Assembly: GCA_949299755.1 (NCBI GenBank)
Contig: CASGBA010000002.1
Span: 186,001-250,000, forward strand
Direction of reading: 5' to 3'
Origin: an uncultured Treponema sp.
GTDB taxonomy: Bacteria; Spirochaetota; Spirochaetia; Treponematales; Treponemataceae
DNA: 64,000 nt
The notes under the pieces: generated by a model
The model's input: only the letters and a program-made list of their open reading frames with translations
Told to the model about the DNA's origin: nothing
Databases searched by the model: none
Shown: in pieces, positions 62,207 through 64,000 of the stretch
Layout: the number at the start of each line of letters is the position of its first letter
How positions within the stretch are numbered: the first letter of the stretch is position 1
Program-made: the position numbers and the translations under genes

Positions 62207-64000
62207 ATGATTATGGGAAATGTGATTGTTAGAATTGGGATTGATGTCGGTTCAACAACGGTAAAAACAGCGGCCCTTGACCCGGATGATAACATTATTT
62301 TCGGGAAATACGAACGTCACAGGGCTGATATAAAGAGCACAATTGTGGCCGTTGTGAATGAAACTCTGGACGCAGTAAATGCTTATGGCGAAAAAAAAGG
62401 TTCCCAGCCAAAAATCAGTGTAATTGTAACCGGTTCCGGGGGACTGGCAGTGTCTTACTGGCTTTCCATTCCGTTTATACAGGAAGTTGTGGCTTCCACT
62501 GCCGCGGTAAAAAAAATAATTCCCCAGACAGATGTGGTAATTGAACTGGGCGGTGAAGACGCCAAAATCACATATTTTAAAAACGGCGTTGACCAAAGAA
62601 TGAATGGAACCTGTGCGGGTGGTACAGGGGCTTTTATTGACCAGATGGCAGCTCTTTTGGAAACAGATGCCAACGGACTTAACGAATTAGCCAAGGAAGC
62701 CAAAACAATTTACCCCATAGCGGCCAGGTGCGGCGTTTTTGCGAAAACGGATATACAACCCTTGATAAATGAGGGGGCACGCCGGGAAGATATTGCCGTA
62801 AGTATTTTCCAGGCGGTGGTAAGCCAGACAATTTCCGGTCTTGCCTGCGGACGCCCCATAAGGGGAAATGTGGCCTTTTTGGGCGGCCCCCTCCACTTTA
62901 TGGACCAGCTCAGGAAGCGATTCATAGAAACCCTCAATTTAAAAGATGAAGAGATAATAGTCCCGGACGATTCCCAGCTCTTTGTGGCCAGGGGGGCGGC
63001 TCTTTCCGCCACCATGTCCGAAGATTCGGAACAGGACAACCAGACTATCCGGGTGGAAGAAAACCAGGGGCATTCCTCCTGCTCTTCCTGTTCCTCTTGT
63101 TCTTCCTGCGACCAGGGCGAGCCTACGGAACCGGCAAGAAAAGCCAAGCTGCTGGCCGTGGAGGAATTCCGGGAAAGCCTTAAACTCCTTAAAGACGCCG
63201 AAATGGAAGAGGTTCAGAGGCTAGAGCCTTTATTCAAGGATCAGCGGGAGCTGGACTCCTTCAGGATGAGGCATGCGGAGGAAATGGCAGCCAGCGCTGA
63301 TTTGGACACAGCGAAGGGACCTGTATTCCTGGGTTTTGATGCCGGCTCAACCACCACTAAGGCGGTTCTGATTGACTCCATGGGAAGAATCCTGTGGAGG
63401 TTTTACGATGTGAATGCGGGGAATCCGGTGGATCTGGCAGTCCGTATTCTTAAAGACCTTTACAAGCGTATGCCTCAGGGGATGAAGATTGTCCGCTCCT
63501 GTTCCACCGGCTACGGGGAAACCCTTTTCCAAGCCGCATTGGGCGTGGATTCAGGAGAAGTGGAGACAATAGCCCATTACCGGGCGGCAAACTTTTTTGT
63601 CCCTGGAGTGGACTTCATACTGGACATAGGCGGACAGGACATGAAATGCCTCCGCACAAAGGACGGCGCCATAACCTCCATCCAGCTTAACGAAGCCTGT
63701 TCCTCAGGCTGCGGAAGCTTCCTGGACAACTTTGCCCGCTCCCTGGGAATGGACATCCACACCTTTTCATCCAAAGCCCTGCTGGCTTCAAAACCGGTGG
63801 ATTTGGGAACCCGCTGCACAATTTTCATGAACAGCCGCGTAAAGCAAGCCCAAAAGGAAGGGGCTTCCGTGGGCGACATTTCCGCGGGTCTCTCCTATTC
63901 AGTCATAAAAAACGCACTGTTCAAGGTCATAAAACTCAGGGATGCCAACGCAATCGGAGATAAAATCGTTGTCCAGGGGGGAACCTTCAACAATGATGCC
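62207..64000 (+). CDS. 2-hydroxyacyl-CoA dehydratase activase (HgdC/BcrAD ATPase, large form), 5' part
   Basis: The first 598 residues of a CoA-substrate-specific enzyme activase, open to the right edge. Two tandem acetate/sugar-kinase-fold ATPase domains are seen: [16 protein letters not shown] (residue ~9) with GGEDAKIT and [11 protein letters not shown], and [17 protein letters not shown] (~374) with DIGGQDMK and [14 protein letters not shown]. Cysteines in these loops bind the [4Fe-4S] that drives ATP-dependent electron transfer. Between them a four-fold SSC repeat (residues 290-301) is inserted. Such fused proteins continue with DUF2229 and a dehydratase-like part, outside the window. 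ATG 62213 is an alternative start. Confidence 0.88.
   Translation, partial: MIMGNVIVRIGIDVGSTTVKTAALDPDDNIIFGKYERHRADIKSTIVAVVNETLDAVNAYGEKKGSQPKISVIVTGSGGLAVSYWLSIPFIQEVVASTAAVKKIIPQTDVVIELGGEDAKITYFKNGVDQRMNGTCAGGTGAFIDQMAALLETDANGLNELAKEAKTIYPIAARCGVFAKTDIQPLINEGARREDIAVSIFQAVVSQTISGLACGRPIRGNVAFLGGPLHFMDQLRKRFIETLNLKDEEIIVPDDSQLFVARGAALSATMSEDSEQDNQTIRVEENQGHSSCSSCSSCSSCDQGEPTEPARKAKLLAVEEFRESLKLLKDAEMEEVQRLEPLFKDQRELDSFRMRHAEEMAASADLDTAKGPVFLGFDAGSTTTKAVLIDSMGRILWRFYDVNAGNPVDLAVRILKDLYKRMPQGMKIVRSCSTGYGETLFQAALGVDSGEVETIAHYRAANFFVPGVDFILDIGGQDMKCLRTKDGAITSIQLNEACSSGCGSFLDNFARSLGMDIHTFSSKALLASKPVDLGTRCTIFMNSRVKQAQKEGASVGDISAGLSYSVIKNALFKVIKLRDANAIGDKIVVQGGTFNNDA

Noticed and set aside
63074-63109. 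SSC repeat as a tandem DNA repeat or CRISPR-like element
   Set aside because: It is a short in-frame codon repeat inside a clear ORF, with no spacers.

Overview
The window is a dense stretch of bacterial chromosome with moderate GC, about 55 protein genes on both strands and one tRNA. No rRNA, insertion sequence, prophage or CRISPR array was seen. The gene set suggests an anaerobic or microaerophilic diderm, most likely a Treponema-like spirochaete. Pointers are many lipoproteins with relaxed lipoboxes, an LpoB/LPP20 envelope operon, flavin-dependent ThyX, a TrpB2-type synthase, a DUF4954 protein, a ferredoxin next to a Crp/Fnr regulator, and a large 2-hydroxyacyl-CoA dehydratase activase. 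The species was not determined and the taxonomic call is inference.

Layout. 1-8.6 kb: end of an amidohydrolase gene, hemolysin III, a leftward acyl-CoA synthetase/DUF1284/thyX group, an NlpC/P60 hydrolase, a lipoprotein, a methyltransferase and mnmA. 8.6-21.8 kb: oppC-oppD-oppF without oppA or oppB, a lipoprotein, a GH1 glycosidase, a ferredoxin/Crp divergent pair, a MarR protein with a histone-like tail, a monosaccharide ABC transporter (ATPase and permease) without a binding-protein gene, and a frameshifted phosphatase with a glycogen-binding-like domain. 21.8-33.6 kb: esterases, DUF6125, an orphan adenine methyltransferase, a rhodanese, trpB2, a flavin reductase family protein, small unknowns, an FMN alpha-hydroxy-acid dehydrogenase, endonuclease III, a MATE transporter and argA. 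33.7-46.7 kb: aroA, a VOC protein, the lpoB/COG3014/LPP20 lipoprotein operon, mraY, purH, a degenerate thioredoxin-like protein and purL. 46.7-64 kb: paired chromate-type transporter halves, a frameshifted beta-barrel gene, tRNA-Leu(CAG), deoD, DUF4954, alr, a frameshifted uvrC, a LamG/FN3 protein, a TPR protein, an M24 peptidase, murJ and the start of the dehydratase activase, which runs off the right edge.

Functional themes are purine and nucleotide synthesis (purL, purH, deoD, thyX), envelope synthesis (mraY, murJ, alr, lpoB operon, NlpC), carbohydrate use (GH1, sugar ABC transporter, glucan-phosphatase-like protein, esterases) and repair (uvrC, nth).

Three features stand out. First, many genes with no Shine-Dalgarno sequence have a good -10 hexamer only 5-9 bases before the start codon, which suggests common leaderless transcription. 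Second, three genes (phosphatase, beta-barrel protein, uvrC) are split by single-base frameshifts, and two ABC systems lack components, so either the genome is eroding or the assembly has indels. Third, several promoters carry perfect palindromes that look like local operators (trpB2, marR, ferredoxin/Crp).
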